NCBI GenBank assembly: GCA_949292775.1
Contig: CASFBL010000022.1
Span: forward strand, 1-58,684
DNA length: 58,684 bases
Source: an uncultured Eubacteriales bacterium
Lineage (GTDB): Bacteria; Bacillota; Clostridia; Oscillospirales; Acutalibacteraceae
Reading direction: 5' to 3'
The position numbers were made by a program, and so were the translations under genes. Below the pieces are notes generated by a model. The model had not been told where the DNA came from. It worked only from the letters and a program-made list of their open reading frames with translations, and ran no database searches. Position 1 is the first letter of the stretch, and each line of letters opens with the position of its first letter. Shown here piece by piece: positions 8,088 to 16,085 of this stretch.

Positions 8088-8105
8088 ACATAATACTGTT
8101 TATGT
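8088..8105 (-). repeat. Right inverted repeat of the switch
   Basis: The sequence is ACATAATACTGTTTATGT, exact reverse complement of 7825-7842, with the spacer reading TACTGT. Opposite spacer orientation at the two sites predicts inversion rather than excision. It lies 27 bp from the recombinase reading-frame end. Confidence 0.85.
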
Positions 8106-8132
8106 ACTTAGCCGCCGGTTTCGGTGGCTTTT

Positions 8133-8974
8133 TCATAGAATCAGCCGCATATATTCCATACGCCTGCGGTGTTCATCGCCGGTGGAAATGATATAAATTC
8201 TTGTGGTGTTGATACTGCTGTGACCGAATCGGCGAGCTTGGCAATATCCTTTTCAATCCCGTAAAACACCCTTGCAAACAGATGCCGCAGATTATGGGGA
8301 AACACCTTTTGTGGATTCACGCCTGCCTGTTCGCAAAGCCCTTTCATCTCCCGCCAGATATTGGTACGGCTCATGGGCTTCCCCGTTCGGGTGATAAAAA
8401 TGAAACCCGACTGTATATTCTGCTCCGCCGCATAGCGGAGCAGTTTCTTTTGCAGTTCTTTCACGATGAATACCGGCCGCGTTTTTCCTTTGAGGGCAAC
8501 AACCGCTTTGCCGCATTGTACCGCTTCAACGGTAATAAATTGCAGCTCGCTGACACGGATACCCGTCCCGCAAATGGTCTGCAAGATAAGGTTCAGCCGC
8601 TCGTTGCCCTTTTGCTTTGCCGTGTTCACCAGACGCATATACTCCGCTTTGGTCAGTTCCTTTTCTTCGGGGCAGTAAATTTGCCGCTGAAGCTTGATGA
8701 ATTTCACTCTGCAGTCCGTCCAGCCAAGAAATGAGAACAGGCTGTTGAGGGACGCCAGCATAGAATTGATACTGCGGACAGCATAGTTTTCGGCAAGCAG
8801 CCTGCCTTTGTAGGCAATGACCGTTTCCTTTGTGACTGCCGCACCGCCTAAGTATGCGGCGAACGCCCGCACATCCCGCAAATACTTCTCGATTGTATTT
8901 TCGCTTTTCTCCTCTTCCCGTAAATTTTTTTTGAAGCAATCGATTGCTTCGCTTGTTAAAATTCGTCTTTGCAT
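8133..8974 (-). pseudogene. Tyrosine recombinase, frameshifted before the catalytic His and Tyr
   Basis: The protein has an N-terminal SAM-like core-binding domain (NTIEKYLRDVRAFAAYL) and a catalytic domain with the first Arg in GTGIRVSEL and the HxxR box as HNLRHLFAR. After KDIAKLAD the frame is lost and reads 28 unrelated residues to a stop at 8141. The next frame continues the family exactly with GHSSINTTRIYI and HRRRMEYMRLIL, ending at 8133. Compared with the usual ADxLGHSS the gap fits a 4-bp deletion. The catalytic His (GHSS) and the nucleophilic Tyr (RIYI) are therefore out of frame. The start is well supported by GGAGGTG. Its place beside the inverted repeats suggests it was the switch's own invertase. 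A sequencing error cannot be excluded. Confidence 0.85.
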
Positions 8975-9336
8975 CGCGCTTCACCTCCGGATATATTGTA
9001 TCCGAAAAGCAGAATGCGGAAATTCCCCCTCGTTTTAGGAAAAGATATTCCCCGAATCGAATATGCGGATTCCGCATAAAGGCAGCCCCGATGTGTACAG
9101 AGAAATCTGTGGCACATCGGGGTTTTTCATTTATGAATACAACAGACAAACGCGTTTGTTTATGATTTGACTGAAGAAATTTTTGTCTCTGCCTGAACTG
9201 GAAATCCAATCATTTTCGGCAAGAGGTGTTATATTCAAACGGCCTCGATGGAAGACGTATGACTACCGCATTAAGGTTAGATTACAGCAAAAATGAGTAA
9301 GACGCACGATGTTGAAAATACTGTCTGAGAGGTGAT
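8975..9336. other. Intergenic region upstream of the recombinase
   Basis: There is no gene here. It contains a 17-bp palindrome (TATGCGGA, T, TCCGCATA, 9062-9078) about 90 bp before the recombinase start, which could be an operator. It also holds a strong rightward terminator (9086-9127) and a 14-bp perfect palindrome ACAAACGCGTTTGT (9146-9159). The rest is unremarkable. Confidence 0.5.
9086..9127 (+). terminator. Strong rightward terminator with no rightward gene before it
   Basis: CCCCGATGTG and CACATCGGGG form a 10-bp stem followed directly by TTTTT. The only rightward promoter I see before it is the one in the switch segment at 8023-8051. It may therefore end an antisense transcript running through the recombinase gene. 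Confidence 0.7.
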
Positions 9337-9885
9337 GTGGTGAAAGATTTTATAAAATTTTTGTTTATCTTGTTTTTGGGGTTGCTGACTGCGGTAATAA
9401 TTTACCCCTTTTTGCACGAAGCAGGGCATTCGATAGCGGCTGTTTTGTTGGGGGCAGAGGTGCTGGAGTTTGATCTGTTTCCTATCCCGAGTACGCTTTG
9501 CAACTTGGTAAACATGAATACTGTTGAAAAAATGGCTATAGGTCTTAACGGACTATTTTTCCCCATCTTTTTTTCTGCAGCCATGCTAAAAATGGTTGGC
9601 AATAGCTTTTGGAGCCAATATATTTCTTTTGTTTTAAACGGAATCAGTTTGCTGGCATCAATCATATCCTTTATATCGGTAATCCTTTTTTATTTTGGAA
9701 AGCCGATTGAGAATGAAGATGTTACACAGATACTGCATATATCTCCCAACAGCGGCATGATAATTCTATGCCTTACAGTATTTCTAACAATCTATTTGAT
9801 AATAAAAATAATGTTTAGCAAACCAATTCAAAGATGCTTAGCGTATTTCGGGATGAAAAACAAGACAAAATCCGACACAGCATAA
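9337..9885 (+). CDS. Membrane protein with a metalloprotease-like HEAGH motif (M50-like)
   Basis: The 182-residue protein is mostly hydrophobic with about four membrane helices. In the first helix region it carries PFLHEAGHSIAAVLLGA, which contains the HExxH zinc motif (about residues 27-31) placed as in M50 site-2-type proteases. A second metal ligand such as the NPDG motif of classical S2P enzymes is not obvious, so activity is uncertain. Translation starts at GTG (9337 or 9340) after GAGAGGTG. It stands alone between the recombinase region and the secretion locus. Such proteins could process a membrane signalling protein, but no partner is indicated. Confidence 0.55.
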   Translation: MVKDFIKFLFILFLGLLTAVIIYPFLHEAGHSIAAVLLGAEVLEFDLFPIPSTLCNLVNMNTVEKMAIGLNGLFFPIFFSAAMLKMVGNSFWSQYISFVLNGISLLASIISFISVILFYFGKPIENEDVTQILHISPNSGMIILCLTVFLTIYLIIKIMFSKPIQRCLAYFGMKNKTKSDTA

Positions 9886-9899
9886 AACTGTGCCGGATT
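9869..9899 (+). terminator. Hairpin at the end of the M50-like gene
   Basis: AATCCG-A-CACAG pairs with CTGTG-C-CGGATT across the stop codon, with one internal mismatch. The downstream sequence GATTTATG is a poor T tract, so termination is uncertain. Confidence 0.45.
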
Positions 9900-10904
9900 G
9901 ATTTATGTGCTGGTTATAATGAGAATATGGGCTTTGGTACAAACCATAGTTCCTAAAGGTTACAGCCATCCGCAATTGCTTCTATTGCTATGGGTGGGAT
10001 GATTTAGCTAGCGGAAACAATCGCAAGTTGTGATATTGACCTTAAAGAACATAATATGCGTCAAGCTATAGCGTCTTTGCAAGCGGAGTGCATCCACCGC
10101 TACAAAGCCTGTGACCCGAATTGCAAACAACAGTTTTTTACGCTCAGGGTTTCTGCATGGCAGCCCCTATGCAGGGTATTGTCTTCTATAGGAGCAAAAT
10201 AGAACATTGGATAATTCACATGCATCACGGCGAACAGCGTGTATGTAATATAGCATACTGTATGCTGGCAGCATATAGATTTTTCGACAGAAATTTTGTA
10301 ACATTATATCAAAAGGACAATTTTCGCGATTCGCATGGTAACGGACTGACTTTGCATGGTAAAAAACAGCGCTCTTTTTGGCAACATAATATATAATATA
10401 TACAGATATATGTATTGTACGCTACTTAAGATTTTCCATTATGCTGCTCTCTATATGGTCGTAGCTATTTTCAGCCGTGAGTAAGTGAAAAATTTGTTGT
10501 GGCCTGTACAAGCTCCTTCTCTTAATGAAAAATTTGACAAATCAAACGGAAAAACACTAAGAGAAAAAGGAAGCTTTCAAAACGGCGTGAGTTTTTCTAA
10601 TGAAAGATAATTCCTTTTCTATAGCATAAAAATGCTTGAATTTTAAAGTCACATTGCTTGCAGAGACCGCAGATACTGAAGAAACTATGAATATAGGTTT
10701 AATGTTTAAGCGGTTTAAGGTGATAGCATATTAAAGTGACGTCTACTATGAAGTTTTGGCTTCGGCACGTTTAGACAACTATTGTAAACGCGCTGGTGTT
10801 TACAAAAATAAAGCGATTATTCCGCGAATAAAACTTGAAAAAATGCAATCATTTGTTTTGCCAACATCGTCACCAATGCCGGATAAAGGAGGATTGTTTG
10901 CAAG
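9886..10904. other. One kilobase without a convincing gene
   Basis: This AT-rich stretch has no reading frame with coding character and a start site. Short open segments, for instance around 10121-10396, show no family resemblance. Its length and scattered short frames suggest decayed mobile DNA. The only ordered element I see is the inverted repeat at 10782-10805, near the start of the secretion locus. Confidence 0.5.
10782..10805. promoter_or_regulatory. Inverted repeat upstream of the secretion operon (possible operator)
   Basis: TTGTAAAC and GTTTACAA are perfect 8-bp arms separated by 8 bp, 100 bp upstream of the first gene of the signalling block. It could bind a dimeric regulator. I could not place a confident promoter next to it. 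Confidence 0.35.
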
Positions 10905-11999
10905 GTGAAAATAAAAACAAAAAAGAAAGACTGTCATCTTTTGTTCAAAGTCAAAACAGCATTTGGCGAAAGCATAGATGAAAAAGAACTTGACAGATTT
11001 TCCCGGTTTTATTTGCGCGGATTTTTAAAGCCTCGCTTGATTAAAAAAAACCAGATTGAGTATACGGGACCAACAGGGGTCAGTTTAATCGAATACTTAA
11101 AAAAGCCATTATCCAAGAGGGATTTTCTGCTTATCATAGAGCAGATTGTCGTAGCCGTACAAAAATTGCAGGCCAATTCGCTGCCGCTTAACAATCTATT
11201 GATGAACATTCAATATGTATATATAAACGAGGTGACAAAAGAAGTTCAGTTTATATATGTTCCGATAGCGCCTTCGTCAAATGGCAACATGATTGAACTA
11301 ATCGAATCCATTGTTTATTCGATTAACCCGACGCCGGAAGAAAGTGATAAAGATTTTGTTTCAAGGTTTATTTATTTTTTTCGGGGACTCAAGCCGTTTA
11401 ACATCAATGTAATTGAAAAGTATATCGCAAAAGAAGACCGAAGCGTGGTCAGCATCATTAAAAAACAAAACGCCGGACAAAGCGGATTCATGACCAATAA
11501 AAAGCAGCACTATTACGAGCATTACGATGAGCTACGCACGTCCGATGATGAACTAACCGGTTTATTGCGCGAGGACGATGAGGCAACAGGCTTGCTTGAC
11601 GATGAAGCAACAGGGTTGTTAAACGACGAAGATGAAGCTACAGGGCTTTTGCCAGTCGCAGCAAGCGAAGATACGGCGCTTTTAGCTGAAAATCAGGTTA
11701 ATATACGGTATCCATCGCTTTATCGTGTGCTCACGGAGGAAACGATAAGCGTAAACAAGCCGGTTTTTCGACTTGGCAAGGAAAAAAGCTATGTTGATTA
11801 TTTTGTAACCAATAATGTAGCCGTCAGCAGAAGTCACGCGGATATTGTTACACGCGGAAACAGATTTTTTGTGATTGATCTCAATTCCAAAAATCACACT
11901 TATATCAATGGCCGCGAGTTGCCGGTTCGGTGTGAAATTGAGATTAACGACGGCGACGAATTGAAATTAGGTAATGAGGAATTCGTTTTCCATATTTAA
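10905..11999 (+). CDS. DUF6382 and FHA domain protein with TGLL repeats
   Basis: This 364-residue protein has an N-terminal DUF6382-type domain (about residues 1-195; FSRFYLRGFLKPRLIKKN, SLIEYLKKPL, SLPLNNLLMNIQYVYIN). Next is an acidic linker (about 210-260) with four copies of (E/D)xTGLL plus one DTALL. The C-terminal FHA domain (about 265-364) has FRLGKE, SRSHADI and NHTYING in the expected spacing. FHA domains bind phosphothreonine, and the linker offers regularly spaced threonines as likely kinase targets. A PP2C and a kinase are encoded next door, so I infer this protein is a substrate and reader in that circuit. Translation starts at GTG after AAAGGAGG. A second DUF6382-FHA protein lies in the core of the locus. 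Confidence 0.85.
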   Translation: MKIKTKKKDCHLLFKVKTAFGESIDEKELDRFSRFYLRGFLKPRLIKKNQIEYTGPTGVSLIEYLKKPLSKRDFLLIIEQIVVAVQKLQANSLPLNNLLMNIQYVYINEVTKEVQFIYVPIAPSSNGNMIELIESIVYSINPTPEESDKDFVSRFIYFFRGLKPFNINVIEKYIAKEDRSVVSIIKKQNAGQSGFMTNKKQHYYEHYDELRTSDDELTGLLREDDEATGLLDDEATGLLNDEDEATGLLPVAASEDTALLAENQVNIRYPSLYRVLTEETISVNKPVFRLGKEKSYVDYFVTNNVAVSRSHADIVTRGNRFFVIDLNSKNHTYINGRELPVRCEIEINDGDELKLGNEEFVFHI

Positions 12000-12016
12000 T
12001 ATTTAGGGGGAGCTTT

Positions 12017-12661
12017 ATGTATTGTTCAATTTGTGGTGCTACTATTGATAACAGCGCTAAATTTTGCACTGTCTGCGGTACGCCCATAGCAGATTCAAAA
12101 ACACCGAATACCGAGTTTACGGAAACAGAAGTTCTGTCGGAAAATTACGAGGAAACCGGCCGATTAGATGGAAATGGTTTTACGCCAATTCACAAAAACG
12201 TAGTGGGCGATGTGTCCGGCGTAGAAAAGCAGTCTTTTGCGCACAACTTCCAGACAAGCAACACCGAACCAACTTTTCCGGTGCTGGACGAAAAGGCATT
12301 TTACAAGCAATTTGCCTCAAAAAACACGAATGGTTGGGTGATTGCTATTGTCGTACTTTGCTTTTTCACGGCGGCAATATCAATACCCACATTGCTATTC
12401 GGCAATGTATTCAGCATCCTTGATATTGCGTTTTATCTGCTGTTTGGGATTTTATTGCTTGTACAGAAAAAGTGGTATTTTTCATTACCGATAACGATAT
12501 ATAGCGGAATAGGAACAATCATTACGCTTGCCATGGCGGGAGCCGCCACGGGCATTCTTGCGTTGATTGCAGGCATTATTTCTACTGTCAAATTGAAGAA
12601 GATAAATGCGGCATATAAACAATATAAAGAACACGGCACACTTCCTCAAAATGTGATTTAG
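12017..12661 (+). CDS. Zinc-ribbon membrane protein
   Basis: The 214-residue protein begins with a zinc ribbon (CSIC and CTVC pairs, residues 3-21). A polar linker follows, containing TETEVL and EETGRL, two motifs that resemble the TGLL threonine sites of the preceding protein. The C-terminal half has about four membrane helices (VIAIVVLCFFTAAISIPTLL onward) and ends in a short basic tail. I know of no defined function for this arrangement. It sits between the FHA protein and the phosphatase with short gaps and a good ribosome binding site (GGGGGAG), so it belongs to the signalling operon. The ribbon and linker should be cytoplasmic. Confidence 0.7.
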   Translation: MYCSICGATIDNSAKFCTVCGTPIADSKTPNTEFTETEVLSENYEETGRLDGNGFTPIHKNVVGDVSGVEKQSFAHNFQTSNTEPTFPVLDEKAFYKQFASKNTNGWVIAIVVLCFFTAAISIPTLLFGNVFSILDIAFYLLFGILLLVQKKWYFSLPITIYSGIGTIITLAMAGAATGILALIAGIISTVKLKKINAAYKQYKEHGTLPQNVI

Positions 12662-12674
12662 CGGAGGAAACGGG

Positions 12675-13439
12675 ATGAGATTTTTAGCTACGGCAGATAC
12701 GGATATCGGCATTTCGAAAAGCACGAATCAAGATAGTCTATTAATCAAGCATGCCTCAGCAAACGGCCAGGAAATACTTATGGCAATTGTGTGCGACGGT
12801 ATGGGCGGCTTGTCTAAGGGCGAGCTTGCAAGCGCTACGGCCATTCGTGCGTTTTCAAAATGGTTCGATGAGGAACTGCCTTTTGAACTTGAAAACATAG
12901 ATATGCAGATTGTCGGAGCCAAGTGGTCGCTGCTTTTGAAAGAACTGAATTCCAAAATACTGGAATACAGCCAAAATAATAACATTGAAAGCATGGGGAC
13001 AACCTTTTCCGGAATTCTTTTTGCCAATGACCAATATGTTGTTGTACATGTAGGAGATTCGCGTGTTTATTATATAGGTTCAGCGCTTAATCAATTGACA
13101 ACAGACCAAACATTTGTTGCCAGGGAGTTAAGCCGAGGCACACTGACGCTTGAACAGGCGAAAACAGATAAGCGCCGCAATCTGCTTTTGCAGTGCGTTG
13201 GGGCTTCAAAAACCGTTGATCCGCAGGTTATCTGCGGTAAGACCGAGAGGGGCGCATACATGCTGTGCTCCGATGGATTCAGACATGAAATTTCAGAAGC
13301 GGAAATGTATGAATCTTTAAATCCGGTTAATCTGATGAACAAAAATGCAATGCACAGCAACGCAAAATATCTAATTGAACAGGTTAAGAATCGCAATGAA
13401 AAGGATAATATTTCTGTGATTCTTGTTAAGGCGGAGTGA
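12675..13439 (+). CDS. PP2C-family Ser/Thr protein phosphatase
   Basis: The 254-residue protein is a single soluble PP2C domain. The metal-binding and catalytic motifs are present: TNQDS near residue 18, DGMGG at 41-45, GDSRVYYI, LTTDQTFV, LCSDGF and KDNISVILV at the C-terminus. It removes phosphate from Ser/Thr residues and is expected to oppose the kinase encoded next, with which it overlaps in regulation and position (11 bp apart). The pairing is the same as PrpC-PrkC and PppA-PpkA pairs. Start set by GCGGAGG upstream of ATG. Confidence 0.93.
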   Translation: MRFLATADTDIGISKSTNQDSLLIKHASANGQEILMAIVCDGMGGLSKGELASATAIRAFSKWFDEELPFELENIDMQIVGAKWSLLLKELNSKILEYSQNNNIESMGTTFSGILFANDQYVVVHVGDSRVYYIGSALNQLTTDQTFVARELSRGTLTLEQAKTDKRRNLLLQCVGASKTVDPQVICGKTERGAYMLCSDGFRHEISEAEMYESLNPVNLMNKNAMHSNAKYLIEQVKNRNEKDNISVILVKAE

Positions 13440-13450
13440 GGGAAAGACAT

Positions 13451-15106
13451 ATGACTGAAATCGGCACCGTTATAGACGGCAAATATGAAATATTAAAAGA
13501 AATCGGTCATGGCGGTATGTCTACGGTTTATCTTGCCATGGATAAACGGCTGAATAAACAGTGGGCGGTCAAGGAAATTCGCAAAAAAGGCAGCGGCAAA
13601 AATGATGAAATTGTTGTAAACAGCTTACTTGCCGAAGCAAATCTAATGAAAAGGCTTGACCATCCGGCGCTGCCGAGAATTGTTGATATTATTGATAACG
13701 GTGTAACGATTTATGTCGTTATGGACTACATAGAAGGCGAATCCCTAGATAAAATTTTGAGTGAATACGGCGCGCAGCCTGAAGAACGGGTCATTGAATG
13801 GGCAAAACAGCTTTGTGATGCACTTTCCTATCTGCACTCGCAGAAACCGCCGATTATATACCGCGATATGAAACCGGCAAATGTTATGCTGAAGCCGGAA
13901 GGAAATATTAAAATTATTGATTTCGGCATTGCCAGAGAATATAAAGAACAAAATCTTTCGGATACAACGGTGCTTGGCACAAAAGGCTATGCCCCTCCTG
14001 AACAATACAGCGGTCAGACGGATCCTCGTTCGGATATATTTGCACTTGGTATGACGATGCATCATCTGCTGACAGGTATTGACCCGAGAAGCGGAGAACC
14101 GTACGCCCCGGTCAGGCAATGGAATCCGGAGCTTTCCGAAGGCATTGAAATTATTATTGACCGTTGTGTTGAGCCGGCAGCGGAAAACAGATATCAAAGC
14201 TGTTCCGATTTGCTATATGATTTGGAGCATCCGGAACTCATTACAAAGGGCTTCAAGAAAAAGCAAAAAAGAAAATTGATTTCCTTCATTGCTGCGCTTT
14301 CCCTTGCCGTAGTTCTTGCCGTAACGGGCGTTGGGCTCGATTTAGCGGCTACCAGCGTTAACAATAACGACTATGATGTAAATATCGCGACCTCGGATCC
14401 GGAAAAATATTTTGCGGCGGTTGAAATATATCCGGAAAGAACCGACGCATATGAAAAATTGATTGAATACTACAAAACCCACGATGCCGCAAATGAAGAC
14501 ATTACGAAGATTGGAAATACAATCGAAGCACATGCTGATGTACTGGATTTAACACAGCCTGCCGTTGCAGATTTGTATTATGATATGGGAAAATTGTATT
14601 TTTCCGATTATGATGGTTCGTTTAAAAGCCGCGCAGTAAATGCACAGAACTTTTTTGCGCAAGCATCTTCGGCAGAATCGGCAAACTTTGATAAAAAATC
14701 TATCGCAGCCTGTTACGATTCCATCTGTAAATTCATGACGAATCAGAGCACGACAACCGAGCATACGCTGGAGGAATACAACCAACTGTTTGAGGAAATT
14801 GATTCATCGTTAAGCACGGTATCGCAAGCGTCAGACAGTGAGGCAAACTATGATAAAATCTCACTTTATTATGTGACCATGCTGCTGCTCAACGACCAAG
14901 CTGAGTATATGGCCGGTGTTGGATTTGAGCGTCAAAGAGCGTTGGATTTAATGAATACCTTAAATCAAAATGCCAATGGTATCACATCTACTTTGGAGTA
15001 TGTGAATGATTTAAAAGATGAAATTAGTGCCAATTACGATTCGTTTATCGCAAACATTCATGCAAAATACAACGAAGTAGAAAAACGACAGCAGGGAGGC
15101 AATTAA
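13451..15106 (+). CDS. Transmembrane Ser/Thr protein kinase with helical ectodomain
   Basis: The 551-residue protein has a cytoplasmic Hanks-type kinase domain (about 10-270). The Gly loop is IGHGGMSTVYLA, the ATP lysine K41 (AVKEI), the catalytic loop YRDMKPANVM with D139, DFG at 157-159 and the activation end GTKGYAPPEQY. All catalytic residues are present, so it should be active. One membrane helix (about 276-300) leads to a 250-residue ectodomain that looks all-helical and TPR-like, without PASTA repeats. That order is the same as in the T7SS component EssB/YukC, whose kinase fold is inactive, and no other EssB candidate exists here. The ATG at 13451 is preferred over an upstream GTG because of GAGGGA. 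Gene order phosphatase-kinase supports a switch. Confidence 0.93.
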   Translation: MTEIGTVIDGKYEILKEIGHGGMSTVYLAMDKRLNKQWAVKEIRKKGSGKNDEIVVNSLLAEANLMKRLDHPALPRIVDIIDNGVTIYVVMDYIEGESLDKILSEYGAQPEERVIEWAKQLCDALSYLHSQKPPIIYRDMKPANVMLKPEGNIKIIDFGIAREYKEQNLSDTTVLGTKGYAPPEQYSGQTDPRSDIFALGMTMHHLLTGIDPRSGEPYAPVRQWNPELSEGIEIIIDRCVEPAAENRYQSCSDLLYDLEHPELITKGFKKKQKRKLISFIAALSLAVVLAVTGVGLDLAATSVNNNDYDVNIATSDPEKYFAAVEIYPERTDAYEKLIEYYKTHDAANEDITKIGNTIEAHADVLDLTQPAVADLYYDMGKLYFSDYDGSFKSRAVNAQNFFAQASSAESANFDKKSIAACYDSICKFMTNQSTTTEHTLEEYNQLFEEIDSSLSTVSQASDSEANYDKISLYYVTMLLLNDQAEYMAGVGFERQRALDLMNTLNQNANGITSTLEYVNDLKDEISANYDSFIANIHAKYNEVEKRQQGGN

Positions 15107-15108
15107 AG

Positions 15109-15615
15109 ATGGCGGAAACCTTGTCCACATTATCTATTATCTCTTTTGCTGTTGCCGGAGTAAGCTTTGTGCTTGCTGTATTCTTCTGGTTTTTCTTTAA
15201 GATTCCAACCGTAATCGGTGACCTTTCGGGCAGAACCGCAAGGAAGTCTATTGCAAAAATACGGGCGGCGAATGAAAAAACAGGTGTGAAAACATATAGG
15301 GAAAGCAAAACGAATGCCGCCCGCGGGAAATTGACAGGCAATATTCCCGATTCAGCGAAGCTGACTAACCAGGAAACGCGTGCAAACCCCGTTAGTCCGG
15401 AGACCAGGCTGTTGGCAGAAAATAAAGCGGGTAGCATCCATTCGGAAAAAACCGATATGCTGGACAGCGAAGTCACAGAGCTCCTGACGGACGCGGAAGC
15501 TACAGCTGCGCTTGACCCAGCAGCCCCATCCGCTGTAAAAAGAACCGGTGGTAAAGCGGCACTTAAGCTCATGGAAGAAGTAATGCTGATACACACCGAT
15601 GAGGTGATTCCATGA
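15109..15615 (+). CDS. Small membrane protein with threonine-rich acidic tail
   Basis: The 168-residue protein has one N-terminal membrane helix (about 8-30, IISFAVAGVSFVLAVFFWFFF). A basic patch follows (IPTVIGDLSGRTARKSIAKI), then a polar tail containing TRLL, TDML, TELLTD and EATAAL. These resemble the TGLL sites in the first FHA protein and may be phosphorylated by the neighbouring kinase. I recall similar IGDLSGRTARKSI proteins in other clostridial secretion loci but no assigned function. It starts 3 bp after the kinase stop and overlaps the next gene by ATGA, so it is coupled to both. Such a bitopic protein could recruit FHA proteins to the membrane. Confidence 0.7.
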   Translation: MAETLSTLSIISFAVAGVSFVLAVFFWFFFKIPTVIGDLSGRTARKSIAKIRAANEKTGVKTYRESKTNAARGKLTGNIPDSAKLTNQETRANPVSPETRLLAENKAGSIHSEKTDMLDSEVTELLTDAEATAALDPAAPSAVKRTGGKAALKLMEEVMLIHTDEVIP

Positions 15616-16085
15616 GCGAAATTTGTAAAGCAAAAATATTGTTTTGGGTTTCCTTTGCTTGTGAAGCGGTTGTTTCCGCAACATTTTTGTGGATGCCGTT
15701 TGTAGGGGAGGCCGAGACAGGACAGATTATTACCGGAATTACATTTTGGCTGTTTTTGATATGCGGATATGTATGCATAGGCTTGGCAAATCGTTTCCGC
15801 AAAGAGTACAACTTGAAAACACAGAAAAGGCAATTGCCCGCGAAACAAAAAATAGGCGCACTCGCTTTTTTCTCAAATGTACCGGCGTCCATATTTGACG
15901 CAATGCTCGCTGCGGCGTTGCTGTTTGCTGTTATAACGGCTTTTACTAAATTAAAAGAAACATACTTACCATACCCACTGCTTTCTGTAATTCTGCTTTC
16001 GATGAATGCACATTGCATGTTTAACGGAAGAGTTTATATATTTACCAATTTCAAACCGATAAAAGGAGACGAAAACCATGGCTAA
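15612..16085 (+). CDS. Four-helix membrane protein of unknown function
   Basis: The 157-residue protein has four predicted membrane helices in two hairpins, joined by a basic cytoplasmic loop (NRFRKEYNLKTQKRQLPAKQ). I do not recognise a family. Its ATG overlaps the previous stop and its end overlaps the next gene by 8 bp, so it is tightly coupled within the operon. In a T7SS locus lacking EssA and EsaA it is a candidate for an extra channel or assembly component, which is inference from position only. Confidence 0.65.
   Translation: MSEICKAKILFWVSFACEAVVSATFLWMPFVGEAETGQIITGITFWLFLICGYVCIGLANRFRKEYNLKTQKRQLPAKQKIGALAFFSNVPASIFDAMLAAALLFAVITAFTKLKETYLPYPLLSVILLSMNAHCMFNGRVYIFTNFKPIKGDENHG

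Larger units (their letters stand above)
7825..8105. other. Candidate invertible promoter segment (phase-variation switch)
   Basis: A 281-bp stretch without a gene is bounded by perfect 18-bp inverted repeats. It lies between the start of the collagen-like gene and the end of a tyrosine recombinase gene. It contains a strong promoter pointing right, away from the surface gene. Inverting the segment would move that promoter to about 7879-7907, pointing left, some 90 bp from the collagen-like start codon. In the orientation given here I see only weak leftward promoter matches, for example TTGAAA with TATGTA at 15-bp spacing. The layout is that of fim-type and gut-Firmicutes invertible promoters. 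The inversion itself is inferred, not seen. Confidence 0.75.
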
